Shown: positions 55,830 to 64,000 of the stretch, in pieces
Layout: the number at the start of each line of letters is the position of its first letter
Position numbering within the stretch: the first letter of the stretch is position 1
From: an uncultured Duodenibacillus sp.
Lineage (GTDB): Bacteria > Pseudomonadota > Gammaproteobacteria > Burkholderiales > Burkholderiaceae_F
Length of the DNA: 64,000 bases
Assembly: GCA_944390145.1 (NCBI GenBank)
Contig: CALXOY010000027.1
Coordinates: 1-64,000 of the forward strand
Reading direction: 5' to 3'
Program-made: the position numbers and the translations under genes
Notes under the pieces: model-generated
Seen by the model: the letters and a program-made list of their open reading frames with translations, nothing else
Told to the model about the DNA's origin: nothing
The model's database searches: none

Positions 55830-56264
55830 ATGCTCGCCAAGACACTCGCCGCTTTTGCCTCCGCTGTCTGCCTTTGCTGCCCGGCTTTTGCCGCCGATCA
55901 GGCTCCCGCCTCAGGAGCCGGCGCTGCCAACCCCTATGCCGGCAACATCGTGCGTCTTTCCATGATCACGGTGGATCCCGCGCAGCTTGACGCCTACAAG
56001 GTGATGGCCGCCGAAGTCGGCCGCGAATCCATGAAGCGCGAGCCCGGCGTACGCGTGCTCTACAGCATGCAGGAGCAAAAGGACCCCACCCGGTTCTACA
56101 TTCTGGAAATCTATGCAAGCGAAGCCGCCTACAAGCACCACATCCAGACGGCCCACTTCCAAAAATACAAGCAGGGCACGCTCAAGATGGTGAAGGACCT
56201 GCAGCTCATCGACTGCGATCCGCTGGTGCCGGAAGCGCTCATCAAGCGGGAAAACGTGCCGTAG
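55830..56264 (+). CDS. Secreted protein with an antibiotic-biosynthesis-monooxygenase (ABM) domain
   Basis: Predicted 144 aa from the ATG at 55830 with CTGGAG upstream. A signal peptide (about residues 1-21, end FAADQ) is followed by one ABM domain: IVRLSMITVDPAQLDAYKVMAAEVGRESMKREPGVRVLYSMQEQKDPTRFYILEIYASEAAYKHHIQTAHFQKYKQGT. ABM proteins are small dimers, often quinone-modifying. Most are cytoplasmic, so an exported one next to an exported flavoprotein is notable. It is convergent with recR, ending 9 bases before its stop. Confidence 0.85.
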   Translation: MLAKTLAAFASAVCLCCPAFAADQAPASGAGAANPYAGNIVRLSMITVDPAQLDAYKVMAAEVGRESMKREPGVRVLYSMQEQKDPTRFYILEIYASEAAYKHHIQTAHFQKYKQGTLKMVKDLQLIDCDPLVPEALIKRENVP

Positions 56265-56273
56265 AAAAGCCTC

Positions 56274-56885
56274 TCAGCGGCGTTCGATCACAGCCGAGGC
56301 GATGCTTGCCGCATCGGCATATTCCAGTTCGACGCCGCTTGGCAGTCCTTTGGAAAGGCGCGTAATCCGCACCTCGGGAAAATGCTTGCGCACGGTCGAG
56401 GCGATCAAATGCGCGGTGACGTCGCCTTCGGGCGTGTAGCTCGTGGCAAGGATGAGTTCGCTCACCCCCTCCTCCTTGACGCGCCTTAAAAGCTGCGGCA
56501 CGCCGAGCGCCTCGGGTTCCGTTCCCTCAAGGGGATTGATGCGCCCCATCAGAACGAAGTAGCCGCCCTGATAGGCGATGCTTGCCTCGACCGCCTTCTG
56601 GTCGGCCACGCTTTCGACCACGCACAGCCGGGTCTTGTCGCGCGAAGCATCCCGGCAGAAGCTGCAAACGGGATCGGTGGTGAGCGTATGACATCTCGGG
56701 CAGTGGTGCACAAGCTTCAAAGCCGTTTCGAGTCCTGCGGCGATTTCATGCGCTTCACCCCTTCTAGCCGTCAGAAGCTCAGACACAAGCCGTGCGGCCG
56801 ATCTCGGCCCGAGTCCGGGCAGGGAGGCGAAAAGCTCTTCGAGTCGGGCGATGCGTGAATCCGGATGAATGCTGTTGGATGCCAT
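56274..56885 (-). CDS. recR: Recombination mediator RecR
   Basis: Predicted 203 aa. LFASLPGLGPRSAARLVSELL is the helix-hairpin-helix, CPRCHTLTTDPVCSFC the zinc finger, and LCVVESVADQKAVEAS with ILATSYTPEGDVTA the Toprim domain. It loads RecA with RecF/RecO at gaps. Many genomes place recR after dnaX; here it stands alone. Confidence 0.96.
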   Translation of the reverse strand: MASNSIHPDSRIARLEELFASLPGLGPRSAARLVSELLTARRGEAHEIAAGLETALKLVHHCPRCHTLTTDPVCSFCRDASRDKTRLCVVESVADQKAVEASIAYQGGYFVLMGRINPLEGTEPEALGVPQLLRRVKEEGVSELILATSYTPEGDVTAHLIASTVRKHFPEVRITRLSKGLPSGVELEYADAASIASAVIERR

Positions 56886-57001
56886 TTGAAAATTTGCTAA
56901 GACAAGTGGGCTGAACCTAGGAAAATTTCCAAGGATTGTATCGACGCCGCGAACCTATAATCGCCCAAGAGGCATTTGCCGAAGCTTTTCGGAGATCTTC
57001 C

Positions 57002-57289
57002 ATGCGTAGAAAGCCCATACATCGCGGGGGCATCGTCTCGGCCGGCTACGATCCGGTCAAGCGCGCCCTGGACATCGAATTCGACACCAAGCGCGTCCTG
57101 CGCTATGAGGATGTGGGCAGTGAAGTGGCCGAGCGCTTTCTCACCTCAGCCGAACCGCTCAGCTACTACCACGACGTCATCGAGGAGGAGTACACGTCAA
57201 GCGAACTGTCCTCGCGCGCACTGGAAGAAACAGCCCGGCCCGCCAAAAAAGGAATCCCCGACGAGCTCAAAAAACTCTTCGGGGAATAG
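57002..57289 (+). CDS. KTSC-domain protein
   Basis: Predicted 95 aa from the ATG at 57002 with GGAG 8 bases upstream. The sequence IVSAGYDPVKRALDIEFDTKRVLRYEDVGSEVAERFLTSAEPLSYYHDVIEEEYTS matches the KTSC domain, found alone or at the end of other proteins. The role is unknown; nucleic-acid or partner binding is suspected. The C-terminus (IPDELKKLFGE) is a short helix. Confidence 0.75.
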   Translation: MRRKPIHRGGIVSAGYDPVKRALDIEFDTKRVLRYEDVGSEVAERFLTSAEPLSYYHDVIEEEYTSSELSSRALEETARPAKKGIPDELKKLFGE

Positions 57290-57340
57290 CCTCTGCAAAG
57301 GCCGTGGACGCGGTCCGCGGCCCTTTGCGCAGGTGCAGTC

Positions 57341-57826
57341 TCAACGCTTGCTGGGGGCTGCGCCCTGCAGCTCGCGTTCGACGATTTCATTGGCGCGGCG
57401 CACCTTCTCGCGGTTGACGGCTTCCTTTACTTCAATGTCGCTCGTTTTCGAGCGGACATCGAGCCGCTTGAGCTCAAGGGCCAGCTCGCGCTCCTCGTCC
57501 TGGTACTTTTCCTGTTTTGCGGCCTTGCGTGCAGCCTCCTTGGCACGTGCAGCCGATTCGGCGCGGGCGCGCGCCTGCTCCTTTGCCCGGACCTGCGCCT
57601 GCTGCTCTTCGCGCGCCTGCTGGGCGCGCCGTTCGGCGTCAAGCTTCATCTGGGCGCGGGCCTTCACATCTTCGTAGTTGCGGCGCACCGCTTCAATCTG
57701 TGCATCCACAGGGTTGGCCTGGTATTGCGTGGCCTGTGCAGCGTAGTCGGGGGGAACCGCACTGTTCTGCCCCCAGGCGAGCGAGCAGGCTGCCGTCAGG
57801 GTCATTGTGAGCAAAAGCTTTTTCAT
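57341..57826 (-). CDS. Exported coiled-coil protein of unknown function
   Basis: Predicted 161 aa from the ATG at 57826 with GGAG 8 bases upstream. Signal peptide (1-20, ending SLAWGQ). Residues about 45-120 form a highly charged Ala/Arg/Glu/Gln coiled coil. No known domain. Periplasmic structural or tethering role is possible. It lies 21 bases after a lipoprotein gene on the same strand, so the two are probably co-transcribed. Confidence 0.65.
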   Translation of the reverse strand: MKKLLLTMTLTAACSLAWGQNSAVPPDYAAQATQYQANPVDAQIEAVRRNYEDVKARAQMKLDAERRAQQAREEQQAQVRAKEQARARAESAARAKEAARKAAKQEKYQDEERELALELKRLDVRSKTSDIEVKEAVNREKVRRANEIVERELQGAAPSKR

Positions 57827-57847
57827 CGCATTCACTCCAAGCGTTGG

Positions 57848-58366
57848 TTACTGCTTTGCGCATCCGTAGGGATTATTCGGCTGGATGCGGGTTTCATTGG
57901 GCGAGGGCGAGACCATGATGGCGGTGCCGGTCTTGTACTCGCACACGCGGCCGACCTGAGCCGAATTGAAGATCTTGTCGTCGTAGCGGAAGGTGATCTG
58001 CACGCCGTCGACAAAGTTCTCAGCCCTGCCGCTGACGCCCTTGCCGGCAATGTTGCCCAGCGCTGCGCCGCCCACGGTGCCCGCGATCACGGCGTCGGGC
58101 GAGTCGCTCACCGTCGCGCCGACGGCGGCGCCCGCCAAAGCGCCCAGAATCATGCCCATCGTGCTCGACTCGCTGCGGTCGCTGCGGTTGTCAACGGTGA
58201 TGCGGGCGGGCATCACGGCGATGATCTGCACGGTCTTGACTTCCTGAGCCTGATTGACCTGTCCCGACCAGTAGACGTCCGAGCGGTAGGCGGTGCCGTC
58301 GTTGGCGCACCCGGCCAGAACCAATGCGCTGCAAACCGCGCCGATCGCTGCAATGTTCTTTCTCAT
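57848..58366 (-). CDS. Glycine-zipper outer-membrane lipoprotein, SlyB/Pcp-like
   Basis: Predicted 172 aa from the ATG at 58366. Lipobox LVLAGC at residue 19 or so. The central block MGMILGALAGAAVGATVSDSPDAVIAGTVGGAALGNIAGKGVS has repeated Gly/Ala at i+4, the glycine-zipper 2TM type, followed by a short beta domain (VDGVQITFRYDD). Envelope-stress lipoproteins of this kind link outer-membrane complexes. Probably the first gene of the two-gene unit with the coiled-coil protein. Confidence 0.83.
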   Translation of the reverse strand: MRKNIAAIGAVCSALVLAGCANDGTAYRSDVYWSGQVNQAQEVKTVQIIAVMPARITVDNRSDRSESSTMGMILGALAGAAVGATVSDSPDAVIAGTVGGAALGNIAGKGVSGRAENFVDGVQITFRYDDKIFNSAQVGRVCEYKTGTAIMVSPSPNETRIQPNNPYGCAKQ

Positions 58367-58567
58367 AATCGTCTCTCGCGCAGGCCGCCCCCTTCCGCCG
58401 TCGTCTCCGACAGAAACAAGCGGCCTGCAAAGCTTTCCTTCACTTTCCCAGACAAGGGAAAATCCTGATGTACTGAAAATCTTACAACGACTTGGCCGAT
58501 GAAAATGCAATTTGACAAGCATTAACAAATTGGCCGCGGACGGCCCTCAGGCTCAGCCCGCAAGAAG

Positions 58568-60052
58568 TCATTTGAAGAAAATGCTGGCAAGTCCCAGGAA
58601 GATGAGAAAGCCGCCCGAGTCGGTCATGAAGGTGAGAAGGACGGACCCGCCCATGGCCGGATCCTTGCCGAAATATTTGAGCACCAGGGGAACAGCCAAA
58701 CCCATGGCGGCGCCAAGCACGATATTGAGCAGCATCGCCAGCGCCATCACGGCGCCGAGCATCATGCCCTGGGGGCTGTCGTGGTAGAGCGCCCACACGC
58801 AGAGACCCGCGATCGCGCCCCACAACAGGCCGTTTAAAAGCGCCACGAGCAGCTCCTTTTTCAGAAGCCTTGCCGTATTGGCCTCGGTAACCTGGCCCAT
58901 TGCCATGGAGCGCACCAAAAGCGTCAATGTCTGGTTGCCCGAGTTGCCCGCCATGCCGGCCACAATCGGCATGAGCGCGGCAAGCGCCACCACCTTGGCG
59001 ATCGTGCCGTCAAAGGCGCTGATCACGCGGGAGGCGAAAAACGCCGTGCACAGATTGACCCCGAGCCACAGCCAGCGGCTTTTGGCCGAATCCCAGACGC
59101 TGCCGAAAATATCCTGCTCCTCATCCAAACCAACGGCTGCGTAGGCGTCTTCGGCGCTTTCCTCACGAATCACGTCAACGACTTCGTTCACCGTCAGGCG
59201 TCCGACCAGACGCCCGGCTTCGTCGACCACCGGAGAACTTACAAGGTCATAGCGCTCGAAGGCCTGCGCCGCGTCGCTTGCGTCGTCCAGGGGGTTGAGC
59301 GTGAGGATGTCGGTCTGCATGAGCGAAGAGACGGACTTGGCCGGCTCATGCACCAGAATCTGCGTCACCGGCAGCGCCCCGAGGAATTTTCCCTGGCGGT
59401 CGACCACAAAAAGCTGGTCGGTGTGATCGGGCAGCGACTCAAAGCGGCGCAGAAACTTGAGCACAATCTCAAGCGAAACATCCTGCCGGATGGAAATCAT
59501 CTCGAAGTCCATGCGCGCGCCGACGCTGTCCTCCGGATAGCTCATGGCCGCGCGCAGCTGCGCCCTTTCCTCGTGCGAGAGGCCTTCCTGCACCTCGGCG
59601 ACCACGTCCGGCGGCAGGTCGTCGACCAGGTCGGCGATTTCGTCGGTGTCAAGTCCCTCGACCGCGTCGACGAGCTCTTCGCGATCCATCGCGTCGATCA
59701 GGGTTTCGCGAACACCTTCGCTCACCTCGACGAGCACGTCGCCTTCGTGCTCGTGGCGCACCAGATTCCAGACGGCCAGACGCTCCTCCGGAGGCAGCGC
59801 CTCCAGGATGTAGGCAATGTCAGCCGGATGCAGATCTTTGAGGACTTCGGTGAGTTCAGTCTGCGCCGTCGGATCCAGTGCGGCAGCCTCGGGATCCTCC
59901 GTGTTCTTTGCCGTCGCGCCGCCCCGCTCGTCGAGTTCGTCGAAAACCTGCGTGATGCGGTCAAGCGCGCGGTTGGCCATCTCCGGATCGCGCGAAAGCA
60001 GGCTGTCGTCGGCCGTCAAGAGCTCTTCCTTGTTGTTGTCGGGCTCTGTCAC
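58568..60052 (-). CDS. mgtE: MgtE magnesium transporter
   Basis: Predicted 494 aa. An acidic N-domain of superhelical repeats (LHPADIAYILEALPPEERLAVWNL, LDTDEIADLVDDLPPDVVAEV), two CBS domains (VDRQGKFLGALPVTQIL, VDEAGRLVGRLTVNEVVDVI), then five membrane helices with PIVAGMAGNSGNQTLTLLVRSMAMGQV at the pore. Mg-sensing channel or carrier. No M-box is seen upstream. Confidence 0.95.
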   Translation of the reverse strand: MTEPDNNKEELLTADDSLLSRDPEMANRALDRITQVFDELDERGGATAKNTEDPEAAALDPTAQTELTEVLKDLHPADIAYILEALPPEERLAVWNLVRHEHEGDVLVEVSEGVRETLIDAMDREELVDAVEGLDTDEIADLVDDLPPDVVAEVQEGLSHEERAQLRAAMSYPEDSVGARMDFEMISIRQDVSLEIVLKFLRRFESLPDHTDQLFVVDRQGKFLGALPVTQILVHEPAKSVSSLMQTDILTLNPLDDASDAAQAFERYDLVSSPVVDEAGRLVGRLTVNEVVDVIREESAEDAYAAVGLDEEQDIFGSVWDSAKSRWLWLGVNLCTAFFASRVISAFDGTIAKVVALAALMPIVAGMAGNSGNQTLTLLVRSMAMGQVTEANTARLLKKELLVALLNGLLWGAIAGLCVWALYHDSPQGMMLGAVMALAMLLNIVLGAAMGLAVPLVLKYFGKDPAMGGSVLLTFMTDSGGFLIFLGLASIFFK

Positions 60053-60284
60053 TGCGTTTCCTCCTGCGGGCGCCGCAAAAGATGGTTACTCGGATGGCTT
60101 AGAAGGACCGGCCTTTGAAAAGATGGTGATCGTTTGCGCTTACAGATTACGGGCAGGAGTCCGTGCCTCACGATCGGCCGGCACGGGCATCTGGAAAAGC
60201 TTACGGGCGGCATTGTACGCAGTGAAGGCGCCGCGCCGCCAGTTTGCAAAGCGAAAAGTTCAGGTTTTCAGAGGAAAACCGCGG

Positions 60285-61109
60285 TTATTCGGCCACCGAT
60301 GCCGCAAGCCGCGCCCGCAGCGTCTCGTAGACGGGCTTGGTCTGCGGCATGCGACCTGTCCAGATGGCAAAGCTCTCAGCGGCCTGCGCCACCAGCATGC
60401 CGAGTCCGTCTTCAATGCGCACGGCCCCGGCTTCCTGCGCCAGGCGCATGAACGGCGTGGGCAGCGCCGCATAAGTGAGGTCCACCGCAAGCGAACATTC
60501 GGCAAAGGCCGTGGTCGGCACCTCGGGCGCAGCGCCTGAAAAAGCCGCGCTCGTGGCATTGACGATGATGTCAAAGCGCTCGTCGATCAGATCCACAAAG
60601 CTGCCCGCGTCGCAGCCAAGCGCCATTCCGGCGGAATAGGCGCGCTCGGGCGTGCGGTTTGCCAGATAAATGCGCGCACAGCCCTCGTCCTGCAGCGCCG
60701 TCACAAGGCCCCGCCCGGCGCCGCCCGCTCCGAGGATCAGAACACGCGCTCCGGTGAGCGACGCGCCGCAGCGCTGCGTCACGTCGCGGATAAAGCCCCT
60801 GCCGTCGGTCGTGTCGCCGAGCACACGGCTGCCGTCAAAAATGAGCGTGTTAACGGCTTCGCACTTGCGCGCCCGCGGCGTCACTTCGTCGCAGTACTGG
60901 TAGGCGTCCTGCTTGAAGGGGTGCGTGACATTGGCGCCCTGAGGCTTTTGCTCGCGTCGCAACACCGCCATGCCTTCGATAAAGCAGCCGGGCTCAAACT
61001 CGGCGCGCTCGTAGCTCATGTCCAGTTCGAACTGAGCGGCGAACATGGCGTGAATGTCCGGAGAAAGGGAATGCTTCACCGGATTGCCGATGACGAAATA
61101 CTTGTCCAT
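60285..61109 (-). CDS. aroE: Shikimate dehydrogenase
   Basis: Predicted 274 aa from the ATG at 61109 with AGGAG 8 bases upstream. VIGNPVKHSLSPDIHAMF and ANVTHPFKQDAYQYCDE (with the catalytic Lys) form the shikimate site; NADP loop GAGGAGRGL. It reduces 3-dehydroshikimate to shikimate with NADPH. Adjacent to an RNB-domain gene upstream on the same strand (gap 108 bases). Confidence 0.95.
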   Translation of the reverse strand: MDKYFVIGNPVKHSLSPDIHAMFAAQFELDMSYERAEFEPGCFIEGMAVLRREQKPQGANVTHPFKQDAYQYCDEVTPRARKCEAVNTLIFDGSRVLGDTTDGRGFIRDVTQRCGASLTGARVLILGAGGAGRGLVTALQDEGCARIYLANRTPERAYSAGMALGCDAGSFVDLIDERFDIIVNATSAAFSGAAPEVPTTAFAECSLAVDLTYAALPTPFMRLAQEAGAVRIEDGLGMLVAQAAESFAIWTGRMPQTKPVYETLRARLAASVAE

Positions 61110-61217
61110 AAAGCCGCTCCTGAAAAATACCTGCGAAATGCCGGCGGGCGGCCGCTTCACTGTTCGCGCCGCTACGCCCTCTCACTGCGATTCTAAGCCA
61201 AGGCGATGCGCCCGAAA

Positions 61218-63212
61218 TCAGCTGTCTGCGGGCTTGTTCGCGGCTGGTTCGGCCGCAGGCTCCTCCTTGGCCTCCGGCGTCTCACCTGCCTTTTCCTCAG
61301 CCATTTCGGGCTCAACCTCGATGCCTTCGAGCGCCTCTTCGTCGGTCTCATCGAGAACGCTGAGAAGACGCGCCTCCAAAAGCACATCGATGTAGTCAAA
61401 GCCCTGCACGCCGAGCAGCACCTTCTGGCCGCGCTCGAGTTCGGGCAGCCCCGGAATGCGCTGCACCAAGGGCAGCCCCTCAATGCGCACCAGATCGGCC
61501 TTGATCACCACGGCTTCGATCTGCGTGAGTCCCTCCTGCTCGATCCAGCGCAGCGACCAGAAGCGGTCCATCTTGCGCTGAAAATCGATGTAGCCCTCGT
61601 AGACCGACTCAAACTGGCTCACGATCGTATAGAAGTCGACGTCGTTGCCCTGATAGGCTGCAGGGCGTCCCGTTGCCGCGCAGATGATCTGGCGTTGGTT
61701 GACCATGTCCACATAGCGGCGCAGGGGCGATGTCGACCAGGCGTAGCGCTCCACCCCGAGCCCGTCGTGCGGCCCCGGACTGGTGCTCATCCGCACGCGG
61801 CCCATGCGCTGGCTGCGGTAGATGCCCGCCGTGCGGCACTCTTCTAGCCACAGCCCCCAGGTGCTGTTGGCAAAAATCATGAGTTCGGCCACCAGCAGAT
61901 CCAGCGGCTCGCCGCGCACCCGGCCCTTGCGGATGATGCGCAGGTTTTCGCCCTCGCCTTCGAGCTCCAGATACCAGTCGATGCGTCCGATCTGCTCGGG
62001 CTTGCCGCGGCGCTCCTCGCGCTCGGCCAGACGCGCCTTGGCAAAGCGCCACAAAAAGCCGATCTCCTCGGCGCAGGGAACGGCGAGCGTACCGTCGGCA
62101 ATGGCCTGCGGCGTCACCTGTTCGTGAATGAGGTCGTAGCGCAGGTTGTGCGCGACGGTCACCTTCTCAAGCTGCGTCTCGGTGGAAAGCACCGCCATCG
62201 TCTCGTCGTCGACCGTGACATAGAGCGATACGCAGGGCACGCAGCGGCCTTCATCAAGGCTTGTGCGCTCGATCCAGGTTTCGGGCAGCATCGTGATCTT
62301 CATGCCGGGCGCGTAAACGGTCGACATGCGCGAGCGGGCCGAAACGTCCGCAGGACACCCGCGCGGCATCAGGAGCGCGGGCGCGGCAATGTGAATGCCG
62401 ATGCGGCTTCTGCCGCCTTCCAGATGCGTCACGCTGGCTGCGTCGTCAATTTCCGTGGTCGACGAATCGTCCACGGAGAAAGCCTTGACCGGCGCCACGG
62501 GAAGTTCCATGTCGAGGTCCGACACTTCGCAGACTTCAGGGGCAAAGCCGCTGCCGCGGGGAAAATTGGTCCGCAGAAAGCTTTCCACGTGCCAGGTGAG
62601 CGGATCGGCGATTGCACCCGTTTTGAGCATCAGGCGCAGCGGGCTGATCCGCGCTTCGCTTGCCGCATCGTTTAAGGCTTTCCACTCGGTGCTGTTTTTG
62701 TCGGGCTTTAAAAGAAGGTCGTAGACGCGGCTAGCAACCGCTTCGGGAACAATGCCGTTGACCAGATCGGCGGCAAGGCGCTTGCGCCGCTCCTCCTCCT
62801 CCTTTTTGCGCTGCACGGCAAGCAGTGCACGATCCAGAATGTCCTTGGGAGCCTTCTTATAGCAGCCGCGCCCCTTGCGGTAGAAGTAGACGGGGTTGGC
62901 GTGAAGCGCCATCAGCGCAGCGCCCTTTTCCACGGCCGTCACGGTGGAAAAGTAGTCCTCAGCGATCGTCTCGAAGCTGAACTCCTCGTCGGGGGCCACC
63001 TCCCAGACAAACATCGGGTCGATTTCGGTGGCAGCCGCCTGCGCCTGCGTCAGAAACTCCGCCGCCGACGGTCTTTCAAATTCAAAAAAGACGTGGCTTG
63101 ACTTGACCTTGCAGCGCCGGCCTGTCGTGAGCTCCACCTGATAGTTCGCACCGTCTTTTTTCAGCACGGTGCCGGCCTTGAAGTCTCCGGCCTCATCAAA
63201 AAACAAATACAT
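61218..63212 (-). CDS. rnb: RNB-domain exoribonuclease (RNase II type)
   Basis: Predicted 664 aa. The RNB core is clear: FSVDDSSTTEIDDAASVTHLEG carries the metal-binding aspartates, HIAAPALLMPRGC and ERYAWSTSPLRRYVDMVNQRQI follow, and a C-terminal S1-like region plus an acidic/alanine tail (KAGETPEAKEEPAAEP) ends the protein. An unusual N-terminal domain (MYLFFDEAGDFKAGTVLKK) replaces the standard cold-shock pair, as in many betaproteobacteria. Degrades single-stranded RNA 3' to 5'. Confidence 0.88.
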   Translation of the reverse strand: MYLFFDEAGDFKAGTVLKKDGANYQVELTTGRRCKVKSSHVFFEFERPSAAEFLTQAQAAATEIDPMFVWEVAPDEEFSFETIAEDYFSTVTAVEKGAALMALHANPVYFYRKGRGCYKKAPKDILDRALLAVQRKKEEEERRKRLAADLVNGIVPEAVASRVYDLLLKPDKNSTEWKALNDAASEARISPLRLMLKTGAIADPLTWHVESFLRTNFPRGSGFAPEVCEVSDLDMELPVAPVKAFSVDDSSTTEIDDAASVTHLEGGRSRIGIHIAAPALLMPRGCPADVSARSRMSTVYAPGMKITMLPETWIERTSLDEGRCVPCVSLYVTVDDETMAVLSTETQLEKVTVAHNLRYDLIHEQVTPQAIADGTLAVPCAEEIGFLWRFAKARLAEREERRGKPEQIGRIDWYLELEGEGENLRIIRKGRVRGEPLDLLVAELMIFANSTWGLWLEECRTAGIYRSQRMGRVRMSTSPGPHDGLGVERYAWSTSPLRRYVDMVNQRQIICAATGRPAAYQGNDVDFYTIVSQFESVYEGYIDFQRKMDRFWSLRWIEQEGLTQIEAVVIKADLVRIEGLPLVQRIPGLPELERGQKVLLGVQGFDYIDVLLEARLLSVLDETDEEALEGIEVEPEMAEEKAGETPEAKEEPAAEPAANKPADS

Positions 63213-63230
63213 TGCATTCCTTTCGGGAAA

Positions 63231-63809
63231 TCATTGCGGCTGCAGCAGGAAGTCGGAGACTTCCGCGGCATATTTCTCAAATCCGGTGATCCGGTGGTCT
63301 CCGCCTTCGATGATGATCGTTTTGACGTCGGGAAAGCGCCTGGCCGCGCACTGCCAGTCGAGCACCTCGTCGGCCGTTGAAAGCAGCATCAGCACGCGGC
63401 TGGGATCGGCAAAGGGAGCGGCGTCAAGGCCGCGCAGCTCGCCGGCGTACTCGGGCGAGACATGCACCACCTTGTCGCCCAGAAAAGACGGGTAGTCGCC
63501 GTTGTAGAGCTTGACGATCTCCCAGGGGGCGACGGCGGGATTTAAAAGCGCCGCACGAATGCCGGTGCGCCCGGCAAGCCAAGCGGCATAAAAGCCCCCA
63601 AGGCTTGCGCCGGCCACGGCAACCGTGCCGAATTCGCGCGCCTTTTCGTACTCGCTCCAGATCAGGGCTGCAGCCTCCTTGGGCGACATGTTGAGGTCGG
63701 GGGCGACGTAGCGCACGCCCCGCTTGCGGCAGAGTTCACCCAGCACGCAGGCTTTGCGCGAACCGGGTCCTGAAAGAAATCCATGCAGATAAAGAACCGT
63801 TGCGCTCAC
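63231..63809 (-). CDS. yqiA: YqiA-like alpha/beta hydrolase
   Basis: Predicted 192 aa, GTG start at 63809 overlapping the mpl stop (GTGA). LYLHGFLSGPGSRKA is the oxyanion block, AGASLGGFYAAWLA the nucleophile elbow with Ser, then Asp (STADEVLDW) and His (GGDHRITGF). Esterase family YqiA/YcfP. Translationally coupled to mpl. Confidence 0.9.
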   Translation of the reverse strand: MSATVLYLHGFLSGPGSRKACVLGELCRKRGVRYVAPDLNMSPKEAAALIWSEYEKAREFGTVAVAGASLGGFYAAWLAGRTGIRAALLNPAVAPWEIVKLYNGDYPSFLGDKVVHVSPEYAGELRGLDAAPFADPSRVLMLLSTADEVLDWQCAARRFPDVKTIIIEGGDHRITGFEKYAAEVSDFLLQPQ

Positions 63810-64000
63810 TTGCCCTGCTCCTTGCTGCGAAGCCGCTCAAGGATCAGGCCGCAGATGCCGCCGAAGCTGCCGTTGCTCATGCAAAGCACGGCGTCGCCGG
63901 AATGCGCCTCGTCGGCAACGCGCTGCGCCAGGGCCGCGATGTCGCCTGTAAACGTGCTCGCCTTGCCGCCCAGGGGCAGGAGCGCCCCCGCAGGATCCCA
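63806..64000 (-). CDS. mpl: C-terminal end of Mpl, murein-peptide ligase (cut by window edge)
   Basis: The last 64 residues and stop are visible, with the 5' part outside the window. HSGDAVLCMSNGSFGGICGLILERL is the characteristic C-terminal block of Mpl, which joins recycled murein tripeptide to UDP-N-acetylmuramate. Its stop overlaps the GTG of the hydrolase gene. Confidence 0.8.
   Translation of the reverse strand, partial: WDPAGALLPLGGKASTFTGDIAALAQRVADEAHSGDAVLCMSNGSFGGICGLILERLRSKEQGK

Noticed and set aside
58367..60052. Possible Mg-responsive riboswitch near mgtE
   Set aside because: No M-box-like structure or conserved sequence is visible upstream of the mgtE start.

Overview
The window looks like a chromosomal segment of a host-associated betaproteobacterium of the Burkholderiales, most like the Sutterellaceae (Sutterella/Parasutterella type). 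The GC-rich coding style, three separate molybdoenzyme systems, a single-subunit class I fumarase next to a Dcu C4-dicarboxylate carrier, and many Tat signals fit an anaerobic or microaerophilic respirer living on small organic acids. The genus call is inference from gene content, not from a database match.

Layout. 1-3160 is visibly AT-richer and looks like the end of an integrated element: an unknown C-terminal fragment, a zinc-finger/Toprim primase, a small ORF behind nested hairpins, and a higBA toxin-antitoxin pair with a palindromic operator. 3162-6020 holds a KAP-type P-loop NTPase and small unknown genes. 6109-10098 is a DmsA-like oxidoreductase operon with iron-sulfur subunit and TorD-like chaperone but no membrane anchor. 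10361-14918 is a decayed zone: mipA, a 47-codon IS607-type HTH remnant, a 960-residue SNF2-associated protein that stops before its ATPase, and a second frameshifted copy carrying a GGTCC pentanucleotide tract. 14959-20374 has a GNAT enzyme, endonuclease I, fumarase, rhodanese and the Dcu carrier. 20661-25937 is a napDAGHB periplasmic nitrate reductase operon without napC. 26088-35753 is mostly housekeeping (mnmA, engB, hemB, sbcDC, CYTH phosphatase).

35754-43360 has a secreted protein made of 17-residue repeats, a DsbG-like protein, rarD/marR sharing a perfect 18-bp palindrome, and a Psr/Phs-type three-subunit molybdoenzyme with a divergent HxlR regulator. 43363-44942 is a second decayed zone: a frameshifted, 3'-truncated IS630 transposase joined to the 3' third of an isoaspartyl peptidase gene, then a 14-bp inverted repeat beside tRNA-Val(CAC), possibly an old attachment site. 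45131-47377 is ruvCAB. 47442-56264 carries a NarL-like regulator, two M20 hydrolases, an AEC carrier, an AraC regulator, and a four-gene redox operon containing a Tat-exported flavoprotein and a secreted ABM-domain protein. 56274-64000 is housekeeping: recR, KTSC protein, envelope proteins, mgtE, aroE, an RNB exoribonuclease, yqiA and the 3' end of mpl.

How it works together. The Nap, Psr/Phs and DmsA-like systems would drain quinol electrons to nitrate, sulfur compounds and an S-oxide or N-oxide. Fumarase and Dcu feed C4-dicarboxylate metabolism. The most unusual content is the broken SNF2 locus with its slippage-prone repeat, the anchor-less DmsA-like enzyme with a His in place of the first cluster cysteine, the 17-residue repeat protein, and the secreted flavoprotein/ABM operon.
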